A stretch of DNA of 22,291 nucleotides from an uncultured Lachnospiraceae bacterium (GTDB taxonomy: Bacteria; Bacillota; Clostridia; Lachnospirales; Lachnospiraceae): assembly GCA_910576895.1 (NCBI GenBank), contig CAJTJZ010000013.1, positions 1-22,291 on the forward strand. The letters run 5' to 3'. Shown piece after piece: positions 1 through 6,708 of the stretch. Each line of letters starts with the position of its first letter. Position 1 is the stretch's first letter. The translations under genes and the position numbers were made by a program. The notes under the pieces were generated by a model. It was not told where the DNA came from, made no database searches, and saw only the letters and a program-made list of their open reading frames with translations.

Positions 1-555
1 TTTAATTAGTTCATCTGAATAACCAAGATTTTTTAAATATTGATATAAATCATCACTGAAACCGCTAGAATATTCCGAATAACCAAGCCCAAATTTCACA
101 ATAATATCATTACTTAAACCTCGTTCTTTTGTAAAATAATCATAAGCCTTTTTTCCATGCTCTGTCTTTAACTTTGAGAAAAAATAAACGGCCGCTTGTC
201 GATTGATTTCTAAAAGTTGATTTCTTCTTCCAGAACGCTTTTTCTGTTCCTCGGAATATTCCTGTTCTGGCAAAGTAATCCCTACCCTGTCTGCTAACAT
301 CTTTAATGCTTCCGGAAAGGTAAAATTTTCATATTTCATTAAAAATGTTACAACATTACCACTTTCGCCACAACCAAAACATTTAAAAATCTGTTTACTT
401 TCACTGACAGAAAAAGATGGAGTTTTTTCATTGTGAAACGGGCATAAACCTAAATAAGAACTACCATGTCTTGTTAGGCGAACATAACCAGAAATAATAT
501 CTACAATATTGCTTTGCTGTCGCACTTGCTCTACAATATCATCTGGATAATACAA
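1..555 (-). CDS. dnaG: DNA primase DnaG, N-terminal part (cut by window edge)
   Basis: Primase makes the RNA primers for DNA replication, working with the replicative helicase at the fork. The visible 185 codons hold the CHC2-type zinc-binding domain, with Cys38, His41, Cys59 and Cys62 in the contexts CPFHNEKTPSF and KCFGCGESGN. The start of the region joining it to the TOPRIM catalytic domain follows. The rest lies beyond the left edge. No ATG fits the N-terminus. I chose the TTG at 553-555, which gives MYYPDDIVEQVR, the usual opening of clostridial primases. GAGGTGG sits five bases upstream; an in-frame GTG lies inside that ribosome site and is less likely. The gene is divergent from rarA and has its own near-consensus promoter. 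In Clostridia dnaG is commonly followed by the main sigma factor gene, which would be off-window. Confidence 0.93.
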   Translation of the reverse strand, partial: MYYPDDIVEQVRQQSNIVDIISGYVRLTRHGSSYLGLCPFHNEKTPSFSVSESKQIFKCFGCGESGNVVTFLMKYENFTFPEALKMLADRVGITLPEQEYSEEQKKRSGRRNQLLEINRQAAVYFFSKLKTEHGKKAYDYFTKERGLSNDIIVKFGLGYSEYSSGFSDDLYQYLKNLGYSDELIK

Positions 556-600
556 AAAAACCACCTCATTCCTATTTGTGTTTTTTATTTATATTTCCTT

Positions 601-629
601 ATTATATCATAAAGAAAAAATATTGTCAT
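601..629 (-). promoter_or_regulatory. Sigma-A-type promoter of dnaG
   Basis: Read on the minus strand there is ATGACA, a 17-base spacer, then a perfect TATAAT (606-601). Transcription would start near 594, leaving about 40 bases before the TTG start codon. Position, spacing and direction all fit dnaG. Confidence 0.7.
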
Positions 630-706
630 CTTATTATTTTAGCTACTTCCTAAGTCTTTTAGATAAAATTTTTTTTATTTTCTATTTTCAATATTCCTAA
701 AAATAT

Positions 707-735
707 TTGATATTCTATAGTATATATGTTATGAT
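707..735 (+). promoter_or_regulatory. Sigma-A-type promoter of rarA
   Basis: TTGATA (707-712), a 17-base spacer and TATGAT (730-735) give a good vegetative promoter. The start would lie near 742, about 50 bases before the rarA ATG. It is back to back with the dnaG promoter, so the two replication-linked genes share a 235-base divergent control region. Confidence 0.7.
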
Positions 736-790
736 AAATACATAGGAAATCTCCTAAATCTAACAAAAAAAGGATAGGTATACTATAAAA

Positions 791-2113
791 ATGGAGCAAA
801 TGACACTTTTTGAAAAAGATATTCCAGAACCTTTGGCTGCTCGTCTGCGTCCAAAAACATTAGAAGAATATGTTGGACAATCCCACCTTCTTGGAAAAGG
901 AAAGGTACTGCGGCGACTCATTGAAAGTGATCAGATTTCTTCTATGATTTTTTGGGGTCCTCCCGGCGTTGGAAAAACAACACTGGCACATATTATTGCA
1001 AGTCATACAAAAGCTTCTTTTATTGATTTTTCTGCTGTTACAAGTGGAATTAAAGAAATCCGTACTGTTATGCAAAAAGCAGAAGATAATCGACATTATG
1101 GGGAAAAAACGATTGTATTTATTGACGAAATTCATCGTTTTAATAAAGCACAGCAAGATGCTTTTCTTCCATTTGTAGAAAAAGGAAGTATTATTTTAAT
1201 TGGTGCAACCACAGAAAATCCATCATTTGAAATTAATGGAGCATTGCTTTCTCGTTGTAAAGTATTTGTTTTACAATCATTATCCAAAGAAGATATCACT
1301 TTATTGCTTTCTCATGCCTTAACAAATAAAAAAGGATTTGGAAATCAGCAAATACAAATTTCTTCTGACATCCTTACGATGATTGCAATTTTTGCAAATG
1401 GAGATGCAAGAACTGCACTTTCTACTTTAGAAATGGTAGTTCTTAATGGCACTTTAGATCATAATGGCATTGTTACTGTTACAGAAGAAACCTTAGAACA
1501 ATGTATTTCTAAAAAATCACTGCTTTATGATAAAAAGGGAGAAGAACATTATAATTTAATTTCTGCATTACATAAGTCCATGCGTAATTCCGATCCAGAT
1601 GCTTCTACTTACTGGCTTGCAAGAATGTTAGAAGCAGGGGAAGATCCTCTCTATATTGCAAGACGTGTCATGCGATTTGCCAGTGAAGATATTGGTCTTG
1701 CCGATCCAAGAGCATTAGAAATAGCAGTTGCATCTTACCAAGCTTGTCATTTTATTGGAATGCCAGAATGTTCTGTACATTTAACACAAGCTGTTGTCTA
1801 TATGTCCCTTGCCCCAAAATCCAATGCATTATATCTTGCCTATGAACGTGCAAAAAAAGATGCAATGACATATGCTGAACCAGTTCCTCTTGTTATTCGC
1901 AATGCTCCAACACAATTAATGCAGGAATTAAATTATGGTAAAAACTATCAATATGCCCATGATACAGAAGAAAAACTAACATCTATGCAATGTCTGCCAG
2001 ATTCTTTATTAGGAAAAGAATATTATCGACCGACAAAACAAGGGCTAGAATCAAAATTTAAAGACCGATTAGAGCAAATAAAAGCATGGAAAGAAAAACA
2101 GAAAAAATCTTAA
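791..2113 (+). CDS. rarA: Replication-associated recombination protein RarA (MgsA family AAA+ ATPase)
   Basis: RarA is a cytosolic AAA+ ATPase of the clamp-loader/RuvB-like clade that acts at stalled replication forks. The 440 residues are typical family length. Walker A is GPPGVGKT (56-63), Walker B runs through IDEIH near 111-115, and GATTENPSF (138-146) matches sensor 1. The C-terminal half carries family sequence such as RRVMRFASEDIGLADPRA. Residues 3-7, QMTLF, resemble the beta-clamp-binding pentapeptide; E. coli RarA has a comparable NLSLDF near its N-terminus. This favours the first ATG (791) over the one at 800, which would lose Gln3. The ribosome site is AGGATAGG (771-778), rather far from the ATG at 12 bases. 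The stop codon abuts a shared terminator hairpin. Confidence 0.93.
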   Translation: MEQMTLFEKDIPEPLAARLRPKTLEEYVGQSHLLGKGKVLRRLIESDQISSMIFWGPPGVGKTTLAHIIASHTKASFIDFSAVTSGIKEIRTVMQKAEDNRHYGEKTIVFIDEIHRFNKAQQDAFLPFVEKGSIILIGATTENPSFEINGALLSRCKVFVLQSLSKEDITLLLSHALTNKKGFGNQQIQISSDILTMIAIFANGDARTALSTLEMVVLNGTLDHNGIVTVTEETLEQCISKKSLLYDKKGEEHYNLISALHKSMRNSDPDASTYWLARMLEAGEDPLYIARRVMRFASEDIGLADPRALEIAVASYQACHFIGMPECSVHLTQAVVYMSLAPKSNALYLAYERAKKDAMTYAEPVPLVIRNAPTQLMQELNYGKNYQYAHDTEEKLTSMQCLPDSLLGKEYYRPTKQGLESKFKDRLEQIKAWKEKQKKS

Positions 2114-2116
2114 AAT

Positions 2117-2158
2117 ATAGGGAATATTTTAATGATTACCATCAAAAATATTCCCTAT
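2117..2158. terminator. Two-way terminator hairpin between rarA and the hybrid kinase
   Basis: A perfect 14-bp stem (2117-2130 with 2145-2158, arm ATAGGGAATATTTT) and a 14-base loop lie between two converging stop codons. On the minus strand the stem is followed by a T-rich tract, so it should work best for the kinase gene. For rarA the following sequence is less U-rich. Confidence 0.75.
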
Positions 2159-2161
2159 GTC

Positions 2162-5100
2162 TTATGCTAATACACTATCTAATGTACTAAATAAATTTTC
2201 AATATCAATTGGTTTTGCAATATGTCCATTCATTCCACATTTTAAAGCTTCCTGCTTATCTTCTTCAAAAGCATTTGCTGTCATTGCTATAATTGGTATT
2301 GAGGATAATCTTCTATTTCCCAGTTTACGAATTTTTTTCGCTGCTTCATAACCATTCATTATTGGCATCTGTACATCCATAAGAACCAATTGATAATATC
2401 CCGGTCTTGATTTTTCCAACATTTCTACAGCTATTTTTCCATTTTCTGCAACTTCTGTCTGAAATCCTGCATCACCAAGAATTGCTGTAGCAATTTCTTG
2501 ATTTAATTCTACATCCTCAGCTAATAAAATACGTCCTTTATGACGCTTTATTGTTTCTTTATCCTTTTCTTTTTTATCCTCATCTTCTTTATCTACAATA
2601 GAACGCAGACAATTTCTTAATTCCGATAAAAATAAAGGTTTACTGCAAAAGGCAGTTACACCAGCTTCTTTTGCTTCTTCTTCTATATCTTCCCAATCAT
2701 AAGCTGTTAATACAATAATTGGTACATTTTCGCCCATCTCCTTTCGGATTCTGCGTGTTACTTCCACTCCATTCATATCTGGCAATAACCAGTCAATAAT
2801 ATAAACACAGTAATTATCTTTTCTCATGACTGCCTGACGAGTACGTAGTACCGCCTCTTTTCCTGACATTGTCCATTCTGCACGTAATCCTATTTGCTGA
2901 AGCATATAAGATACACTATCGCAAGTATTAAAGTCATCATCTACAACTAATGCTCTGCAATTTTTCAGTTCTGGTATATCTTGCGGCTCTTTTTCTTTTG
3001 TACAAATACGAAATGTAAAAGAAACTATAAATTCCGTTCCAACTCCTTGTTCACTTTTTACTTCAATTGTTCCATTCATCATATTGACAATATTTTTTGT
3101 AATTGCCATTCCAAGTCCTGTTCCTTGGATTCCGCTATTGGTTGTACTTTCTTCTCTTTCAAATGGTTCAAAAATATGAGATACAAATTCTTCACTCATA
3201 CCAATTCCATTATCTTTAATACAAAATTCATAATTGGCATATCCATCGGGTGCTCCCATTTTTTCTGCAATTCTCATACTAACAATACCACCTGCACCTG
3301 TATATTTAATGGAATTACTAAGCAGATTTAAAAGCACTTGATTTAACCGCAGTCTATCACAATAAATTTCTTCATTGATCACATCAACGGCATCAATATA
3401 AAAATCAAGCCGTTTTGCATGAATATCCGCCTGCACAATATTACGAAGTCCATGTAAAATATCAGGCAGACTGCATTGTTTTTCTTCCAAATGCATTTTA
3501 CCACTTTCAATATGACTCATATCTAAAACATCATTGATTAAACTTAATAAATGATTGCCAGATGTCATAATCTTTTTTAGATACTCTTCTACTTGTTCTT
3601 TATTATCAATATGTGTTACTGCTAATGCTGTAAAACCAACAATTGCATTCATTGGAGTACGAATATCATGTGACATATTAGAAAGAAAAACACTTTTTGC
3701 CTTACTTGCTCTATTTGCCTGTAAAAGTGCATCTTCTAATAAACTTTTTTGTTCCATTTCATTTCTAATTTCTTCATCTACACTACGAAAACCAAGTACA
3801 ATACCATGATTTTCATGCCATTCCCCAGCTCGTACTGCTTTCATCTGAAAATATTCCATTTTATTATTCCAAAAAGTTCGATAATTTACATAATACTGTC
3901 CTTTTTCTTCCAGCTCTTTTTTTATTTTTTCTCTATTAGAAGCTTCTAAAAGCATTTTTCTATCTTCTTCATAAACACATTGCTTTATATAAAGCTCCAT
4001 ACTTTCTTGAATTGATATTTCTCCCTCAAAAATAGAAGCAAGCATATGACTTCCAATATCATGAATCCGAATCGCATTTCCCATGCCTGTATCAAGATCA
4101 AAAAAGCAAATTAAATTATAATCTATACCAAGTGCATGAATTAATTCCATCTGTCTTCTTTCTTTTTTCTTTTCCTGCAATTTCTGTGCAGTACAATCTA
4201 AAAGAAAACGCTGATAAAACAATTCTCCATTTTCTTTTAAAAGCTTAATATTCCCCATAACGTGTAAAATTTCTCCATCCTCATGTTTTACACGATATTC
4301 TACACTAATATTATCTCCTTCTTTATTTAATTGCCCAATACAGTTTCGCAGCTTTTCTTTGTCTTCCTCCATCACAGAATCTGCAATCATATGAAATCCT
4401 TTTTCCTCTAGTTTTTCCTGCGATGGATATCCTAAAATTTTTAATGCTGCTCGATTAATACTAAGAATCTGTTTTCCATCTAATGTATGACAGATAACAC
4501 CACAATCTATTGTTGTAAAAATTTTCTCTAAGGTATGATTCTTATTTATCATTTCCTGTTTATAAGCACGTTCTTGTGTTATATCAATAGCTACACCTAC
4601 TGTTCCCATAACACTTCCATCTAAATCATATAATGGGGATTTATAAGTTGTAAGTAACCTTGTACCATCTCCTGTTTGAATAATTTCTTCCGATACACAA
4701 GTTTCTCTTTTGCTCATAACCTCATGTTCTGACTCTATACAAGCAGGATCATCATGTTCTACATTCCAAATATAAGCATGACCCCTTCCTTGTACCTGCT
4801 CTTTTGTTTTATTGACTACTTTACAAAAGCTATCATTTACTTTTTCATGAATCCCGTCTTTATCTTTATACCAAATAAGATTTGGAACACTATTAATTGT
4901 TGTTTCAAAATATTGACAAGTTTCCCAAAAATCTTTCTTCAGTTTGCAAGACTGCTGCCATTTTAGAAAACGAAATTTAATTTCTTCTTCTTCCATTGAC
5001 AGTATCCAAATATCTTCCACCTTTGATAATTCTTCTGATAAAAAAGACATTTGGTTTTTCTCTACAAGTAAAATTAAATCGGTATGTTCTTTTTTTTCTA

Positions 5101-5302
5101 ATAAGATATGTAATGACTGTTTCATATCCATATCTTGCAAATTTGCCAAAATGACATCTGCTTTTGTTACCAATGTATTTTCTATTTGATCACTCTCAGA
5201 AAATGTATGGGTAAAATGTTTTAAAGGCAATATTTGTTTTATTATTTCAAATACTTGATTTTGATGCCCTGCTAAATAAAAACGAATATGACAATGATAC
5301 AT
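2162..5302 (-). CDS. Soluble hybrid sensor histidine kinase with PAS domains and two receivers
   Basis: This is a signal-sensing phosphorelay protein of 1046 residues with no membrane segment, so probably cytosolic. Residues 1-120 have an alternating strand/helix pattern like a degenerate receiver but no phospho-acceptor Asp. PAS-type modules follow at about 131-245 and 255-375, and probably a third at 385-510. HisKA carries the phospho-acceptor His545 in MSHDIRTPMNA. The ATPase domain has the N-box around 654-664, DNGIGM (697-702) and GTGLGMAI (727-734). Receiver 1 has acidic residues at 788-790, Asp837, Thr866 and Lys888. Receiver 2 has Glu929/Asp930, Asp976, Thr1008 and Lys1030. Both receivers look active. 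No HPt domain and no neighbouring output regulator are visible, so the target is unknown. AGGAGG (5311-5316) lies eight bases before the ATG. Confidence 0.92.
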   Translation of the reverse strand: MYHCHIRFYLAGHQNQVFEIIKQILPLKHFTHTFSESDQIENTLVTKADVILANLQDMDMKQSLHILLEKKEHTDLILLVEKNQMSFLSEELSKVEDIWILSMEEEEIKFRFLKWQQSCKLKKDFWETCQYFETTINSVPNLIWYKDKDGIHEKVNDSFCKVVNKTKEQVQGRGHAYIWNVEHDDPACIESEHEVMSKRETCVSEEIIQTGDGTRLLTTYKSPLYDLDGSVMGTVGVAIDITQERAYKQEMINKNHTLEKIFTTIDCGVICHTLDGKQILSINRAALKILGYPSQEKLEEKGFHMIADSVMEEDKEKLRNCIGQLNKEGDNISVEYRVKHEDGEILHVMGNIKLLKENGELFYQRFLLDCTAQKLQEKKKERRQMELIHALGIDYNLICFFDLDTGMGNAIRIHDIGSHMLASIFEGEISIQESMELYIKQCVYEEDRKMLLEASNREKIKKELEEKGQYYVNYRTFWNNKMEYFQMKAVRAGEWHENHGIVLGFRSVDEEIRNEMEQKSLLEDALLQANRASKAKSVFLSNMSHDIRTPMNAIVGFTALAVTHIDNKEQVEEYLKKIMTSGNHLLSLINDVLDMSHIESGKMHLEEKQCSLPDILHGLRNIVQADIHAKRLDFYIDAVDVINEEIYCDRLRLNQVLLNLLSNSIKYTGAGGIVSMRIAEKMGAPDGYANYEFCIKDNGIGMSEEFVSHIFEPFEREESTTNSGIQGTGLGMAITKNIVNMMNGTIEVKSEQGVGTEFIVSFTFRICTKEKEPQDIPELKNCRALVVDDDFNTCDSVSYMLQQIGLRAEWTMSGKEAVLRTRQAVMRKDNYCVYIIDWLLPDMNGVEVTRRIRKEMGENVPIIVLTAYDWEDIEEEAKEAGVTAFCSKPLFLSELRNCLRSIVDKEDEDKKEKDKETIKRHKGRILLAEDVELNQEIATAILGDAGFQTEVAENGKIAVEMLEKSRPGYYQLVLMDVQMPIMNGYEAAKKIRKLGNRRLSSIPIIAMTANAFEEDKQEALKCGMNGHIAKPIDIENLFSTLDSVLA

Positions 5303-5354
5303 AACTTATTCCTCCTATGTTTTAAAAAATAATAAAATAAACAAATCCTTTATT

Positions 5355-5383
5355 ATTGTAACAAGCATCAGAAGTTATGTCAA
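5355..5383 (-). promoter_or_regulatory. Sigma-A-type promoter of the hybrid kinase gene
   Basis: On the minus strand: consensus TTGACA (5383-5378), a 17-base spacer and TACAAT (5360-5355). The start would be near 5348, about 46 bases before the ATG. This is among the strongest promoter matches in the window. Confidence 0.78.
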
Positions 5384-5419
5384 TCCTTACCTATTTTCAA
5401 AATTGAACTGCATTTTCAG

Positions 5420-5448
5420 GTATATTTTTCAAAAAAACAGCCATACTT
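5420..5448 (+). promoter_or_regulatory. Candidate sigma-G/sigma-F promoter of the spore protein gene
   Basis: GTATA (5420-5424), 17 bases, then CATACTT (5442-5448). The Bacillus forespore sigma-G pattern is roughly GHATR, 16-18 bases, CATnnTA, so only the last -10 base differs. The start would lie near 5455, about 60 bases before the ATG. A forespore promoter is expected for this protein family; the assignment is inferred from pattern and context. Confidence 0.5.
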
Positions 5449-5514
5449 TAAATAGCATATTATTTTACTTATTTATGTAGAATCTTTTTCTAATGAAACA
5501 GAATCGAGGTTTTT

Positions 5515-5700
5515 ATGGCAACAGAAAAAAAAGAAAAAAAAATTGACTTTGCTACCCTGTCCGATGAAGAATTAATGAAGTATGAAATTGCTCATGAAAT
5601 CGGGCTGTTTCCAAAAGTTATGGAACAGGGCTGGCGTTCTCTTTCCTCCAAAGAAAGCGGAAAAATCGGCGGCATTCTTGCCAGCAGAAAACGAAAGTAA
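5515..5700 (+). CDS. Small acid-soluble spore protein, alpha/beta type (clostridial form)
   Basis: Alpha/beta-type SASPs coat forespore DNA and protect it from UV and chemical damage; the germination protease GPR degrades them at outgrowth. The 61-residue product has the clostridial family pattern: KYEIAHEIGL in the middle, then GWRSLSSKESGKIGGILASRK at the C-terminus, including the GKIGG helix-capping region. The YEIAHE stretch lies where GPR cleaves in homologues. The N-terminal 12 residues are Lys-rich. The ribosome site is a modest CGAGG five bases upstream. The gene is divergent from the hybrid kinase, has a sigma-G-like promoter upstream, and is followed at eight bases by a long hairpin. 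Together these indicate that the organism sporulates. Confidence 0.85.
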   Translation: MATEKKEKKIDFATLSDEELMKYEIAHEIGLFPKVMEQGWRSLSSKESGKIGGILASRKRK

Positions 5701-5707
5701 TATTTTG

Positions 5708-5777
5708 AAAACCCCTTTCATATAATAAAGTAAATGATAGAAAACATCATTGATCAGATTATATGCTGGGGGTTTTT
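5708..5777 (+). terminator. Long hairpin after the spore protein gene, overlapping the next gene's ribosome site
   Basis: Three stacked stems: AAAACCCC (5708-5715) with GGGGTTTT (5769-5776), CATATAAT (5719-5726) with ATTATATG (5758-5765), and AATGAT (5733-5738) with ATCATT (5746-5751). A symmetric 6/6 internal loop separates the last two. The outer arm ends in a GGGGGTTTTT run, so it resembles an intrinsic terminator for the spore gene. The same G run is the only visible ribosome site for the next gene's ATG at 5781, so the hairpin could also hide that site in a read-through mRNA. Confidence 0.6.
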
Positions 5778-5780
5778 ACT

Positions 5781-6212
5781 ATGGGAAATACAAAAATCGT
5801 TGTTTTACGGTCAAAGGAAGTTCTTTACACTTTATTATTCCTTGTATTAGGCATTTTATTGCTTATCTTATTTTTCTTTATGTTTCTCCCATCTATGAAA
5901 GCAGAAGAAAATGAAGAAACCGCTTCTTATATTCCGGGTGTTTATAATTCTCAATTAAGTTTAAATGATACAACATTAAATATTGAAGTTGTTGTAGATG
6001 AAAACCACATTAACTCCGTTCGTCTCGTCAATATTGATGAATCCATTGCTACTATGTATCCACTTATGCAGCCTGCAATGGAATCGATTAGTGAACAGCT
6101 TTGCAAGGATGTGGCTCTTGATGATATTGTATTATCCGACAGCAGTAAATATACACAAACCATGCTATTACAAGCAGTAGAAGAAACGTTAAAAAAAGCA
6201 GCCGTAAAATAA
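5781..6212 (+). CDS. Small membrane-anchored protein with an FMN-binding-like domain
   Basis: The function is not known. The 143-residue product has a single membrane segment at about 13-36, followed by an acidic stretch and an outside domain (about 50-140). That domain starts YIPGVYNSQL, continues with a strand-rich LNIEVVVDENHINSVRLV, and ends in a helix QAVEETLKKA. This order resembles the FMN_bind domain of flavin-carrying periplasmic proteins. The SGAT-type motif that receives covalent FMN is replaced by DSSKYTQT, so it may not be flavinylated. I chose the ATG at 5781 because the membrane segment follows naturally and a G-rich ribosome site lies eight bases upstream. An in-frame ATG at 5763 lies within the upstream hairpin. 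Position after a spore gene hints at, but does not prove, a sporulation role. Confidence 0.68.
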   Translation: MGNTKIVVLRSKEVLYTLLFLVLGILLLILFFFMFLPSMKAEENEETASYIPGVYNSQLSLNDTTLNIEVVVDENHINSVRLVNIDESIATMYPLMQPAMESISEQLCKDVALDDIVLSDSSKYTQTMLLQAVEETLKKAAVK

Positions 6213-6230
6213 ACATACTACTATAATATA

Positions 6231-6269
6231 CTCACGAATGAAAAGATTTTCTATTTTCGTTCGTGAGTT
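6231..6269. terminator. Hairpin between converging genes
   Basis: A 15-bp stem (6231-6245 with 6255-6269, arm ACTCACGAATGAAAA, one G-U pair) with a 9-base loop follows the stop at 6212 by 18 bases. Neither side has a long U tract, so termination strength is uncertain. Confidence 0.6.
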
Positions 6270-6333
6270 TGCATCCATTGCAGCTCTTATCATACCCAAG
6301 TAGATAACAATAAGCGATTAAGTTTTTCGACTA

Positions 6334-6687
6334 CTAGCATAATTTAAAATCCTTCCAATATTCTTCTTCTGTTTTATTTATGACTGCCTCATAAAATTTT
6401 TTTGCTATTTTCTCACAGACTTCCTCATTTTTTATCTGCACATAAATCTCATCTTTTGAACGAAAACGAAGATAGGAACATTTTTTTTGTTCTTTTAAAG
6501 CTCCAAGATTCTTGTAAGGATAGCAGTTGGTGATTTTATAGGAACACTTTTTTTGTTCTTTTTGAACCCATTCCCTTGCTTTCTTTTCCCATGTAAGAAT
6601 GGTTTCTTTATCTAACACATCATCATAAGCATCTACCATTTGAAATTTTACTTCTTCTATATAATCCTCCAAATCCATTTCTATCAT
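6334..6687 (-). CDS. Hypothetical small acidic protein downstream of nadE
   Basis: I do not recognise this family. The 117-residue product is charged and probably helical, with no signal peptide or membrane segment, so cytosolic. It contains KEQKKCSY twice, 22 residues apart, encoded by near-identical 25-base DNA repeats. Four cysteines lie in the middle third to the end (KCSY, NCYPY, KCSY, EVCEK), and the last residue is also Cys. The ATG at 6685-6687 has AGGGG eight bases upstream. A TTG two codons earlier lies too close to that site. It starts about 20 bases after the nadE stop in the same direction, so the two are probably co-transcribed. A role related to NAD synthesis cannot be inferred from that alone. 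Confidence 0.7.
   Translation of the reverse strand: MIEMDLEDYIEEVKFQMVDAYDDVLDKETILTWEKKAREWVQKEQKKCSYKITNCYPYKNLGALKEQKKCSYLRFRSKDEIYVQIKNEEVCEKIAKKFYEAVINKTEEEYWKDFKLC
6472..6562. repeat. Pair of 25-base direct repeats inside the small gene after nadE
   Basis: Copies at 6472-6496 and 6538-6562 both read ATAGGAACA, then C or T, then TTTTTTTGTTCTTTT: one difference in 25 bases. The offset is 66 bases, exactly 22 codons, so the frame is kept and KEQKKCSY appears twice in the protein. Sequence beyond the repeats is not similar. Confidence 0.85.
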
Positions 6688-6708
6688 ATACAATGCCCCT
6701 TTTCCTTT

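Noticed and set aside
2981..5189. Several plus-strand frames opposite the hybrid kinase
   Set aside because: They are antisense frames of a strongly supported gene, with Phe/Ser/Cys-rich, domain-free products.
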